From contig JAHQVU010000033.1 in NCBI GenBank assembly GCA_019634145.1, positions 1 to 53,113 of the forward strand: a DNA stretch of 53,113 nt. Reading direction: 5' to 3'. Shown here one piece after another: positions 52,171-53,113 of the stretch. The position numbers and the translations under genes were made by a program. This DNA comes from Micavibrio sp. (GTDB taxonomy: Bacteria > Pseudomonadota > Alphaproteobacteria > Micavibrionales > Micavibrionaceae). The notes under the pieces are model-generated. The model was not told where the DNA came from, did not search any database, and was given only the letters and a program-made list of their open reading frames with translations. Position 1 is the first letter of the stretch. Each line of letters begins with the position of its first letter.

Positions 52171-53113
52171 ATGTTTAAAAAAATCGCAATTATCGGCTTC
52201 GGTCATATTGGCTCATCTTTGGCCATTGGCATTCGTGAGAAAAACCTCTGCGATACTCTGATCGCAGGTGACGCTAGCAAAAGAGTTTGTGACAAGGTTG
52301 TCGAACTCAGCCTCGTGGACGAGGTATATTGTGATCTAACCAAGGCCGTGACAGGTGCGGATTTTGTGATTCTCTGTGTGCCTGTGGGGGCCATGAGCAT
52401 AGTTGCAGAAAAAATCAGCCCCTTCCTTAAGCCCGGCTGCATCCTGAGCGATGTTGGCTCGGTGAAGAAATCAGTTGTCGATGCTGTACGTTCGTTCTTA
52501 CCCGAAAGCGTTGAATTTGTACCTGCACACCCGCTGGCCGGTGCAGAAAATTCCGGCCCCGAAAGCGGTATCGCTGGATTGTTTGAAGAACGCTGGAGCC
52601 TCATAACCCCGATTGCAGAAACAGGTGTACGTGCCGTTGAAAAAGTTACTAAATTTTGGGAAGCGCTGGGCGCACGCATCGAAATTATGTCCCCCGATCA
52701 TCATGATTTGGTGCTTGGCATCACATCACACTTGCCGCACCTTATCGCTTACACGATTGTAGACACCGCAAACTTGCTCGAAGATGATTTGAAGAGCGAG
52801 GTTATCAAATTCTCTGCCTCGGGTTTCCGTGGTTTTACGCGTATTGCTTCGTCCGACCCTACCATGTGGCGCGATATTTTTATAAATAATCGCGAAGCTG
52901 TACTTGAGGTCTTGCAGCGTTTTACCGAGGATTTGACCGCCATGCAAAAGGCAATCCGCCGTGGCGACGGAACCTACCTGTTTGATACCTTTACCAAGAC
53001 CCGGGATATTCGCCGCCAGATTATGGAGCAGGCGGGGCTGGATTTTGAGGTCAAAACCTCCCGCGTCGATGAAGCATCGATTAAAGCGTCGATGGCCGAG
53101 GCCGGCGCGCCGC
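52171..53113 (+). CDS. tyrC: Prephenate/arogenate dehydrogenase, 5' part
   Basis: This enzyme oxidises prephenate or arogenate for tyrosine synthesis. The frame runs open to the window end (314 codons), so the 3' end is missing. The Rossmann start IAIIGFGHIGSSLAIGIREK is followed by VILCVPVGAM, LSDVGSVKKSVV, VPAHPLAGAENSGPESG (substrate region, near residue 130) and the C-terminal helical block DHHDLVLGITSHLPHLIAYTIV with GFRGFTRIASSDPTMWRDI. The motif order fits the TyrA/TyrC family. It diverges from metAS. Between 52106 and 52170 there is no gene. Confidence 0.95.
   Translation, partial: MFKKIAIIGFGHIGSSLAIGIREKNLCDTLIAGDASKRVCDKVVELSLVDEVYCDLTKAVTGADFVILCVPVGAMSIVAEKISPFLKPGCILSDVGSVKKSVVDAVRSFLPESVEFVPAHPLAGAENSGPESGIAGLFEERWSLITPIAETGVRAVEKVTKFWEALGARIEIMSPDHHDLVLGITSHLPHLIAYTIVDTANLLEDDLKSEVIKFSASGFRGFTRIASSDPTMWRDIFINNREAVLEVLQRFTEDLTAMQKAIRRGDGTYLFDTFTKTRDIRRQIMEQAGLDFEVKTSRVDEASIKASMAEAGAP

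Noticed and set aside
1-53113. tRNA, rRNA, CRISPR, transposase, integrase-attachment or prophage genes
   Set aside because: None was seen in the gaps on reading both strands. XerD is the housekeeping resolvase, not a mobile-element integrase, judging from its accA and aroK context.

Overview
The window is a contiguous piece of an alphaproteobacterial chromosome. Evidence for this is the operon order ffh-rpsP-rimM-trmD-rplS-leuCDB, the divergent dapF-mtaB-ftsY group, a CarD/CdnL-type regulator, an RpoH-type sigma factor, a DUF2336 protein, an RHH_4 regulator, the bolA / J-domain / cobS / cobT cluster, and aroK-aroB-CNNM divergent from xerD-accA. Moderate GC with AT-rich intergenic DNA would fit a Micavibrio-like or other deep Rhodospirillales-related lineage, but that placement is inference. 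About 50 genes are supported. I found no rRNA, tRNA, CRISPR array, prophage or insertion sequence.

Layout. 1-570: 3' end of a pilin-like gene and its terminator. 790-5150: leucine biosynthesis genes (leuB, leuD, leuC on the minus strand), interrupted by an HD-GYP-like protein and a small secreted protein. 5420-10850: a minus-strand translation/secretion operon (ffh, a GNAT gene, rpsP, rimM, a HAD phosphatase gene, trmD, rplS). 11025-16640: plus-strand dapF, mtaB, an unknown HExxH protein, ftsY and AMP nucleosidase. 16650-23000: a Gln-rich small protein, DUF2336, pgk, a proline iminopeptidase, a degenerate SNase-fold protein and an M48 lipoprotein. 23000-29000: rpoH, carD, an AT-rich unknown gene, an LD-carboxypeptidase, a DHH phosphoesterase and clpX. 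29100-31500: sufE, a secreted protein and hisS. 31880-37310: CNNM/CorC, aroB, aroK, then xerD and accA. 37310-42070: RHH_4 protein, bolA, J-domain protein, cobS, a small membrane protein and cobT. 42300-45610: a minus-strand cluster of aldo/keto reductase, FAD oxidoreductase, GNAT and alpha/beta hydrolase. 45717-53113: secA, a parvulin foldase, mutT, a methyltransferase, metA and tyrC (cut by the window end).

The genes are mainly housekeeping: co-translational targeting (ffh, ftsY, secA), ribosome and tRNA maturation, amino-acid biosynthesis (Leu, Lys, Met, aromatic), envelope proteolysis and stress control (rpoH, clpX, M48, PPIase). I did not find an obvious new multi-gene defence or metabolic system.

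The least ordinary signals are these. A palindromic dispersed-type repeat encodes almost the whole signal peptide of the gene after hisS. Long imperfect inverted repeats lie in the leaders of ffh and carD. The histidyl-tRNA synthetase carries archaeal/eukaryotic-like motifs. Ribosomal proteins L19 and S16 share Ala/Glu/Lys-rich tails. A near-consensus promoter with a flanking inverted repeat lies upstream of xerD. A CobS/CobT pair sits without any local cobalamin genes. Two proteins, one with a lone HExxH motif and one with a possible winged helix, are unrecognised.
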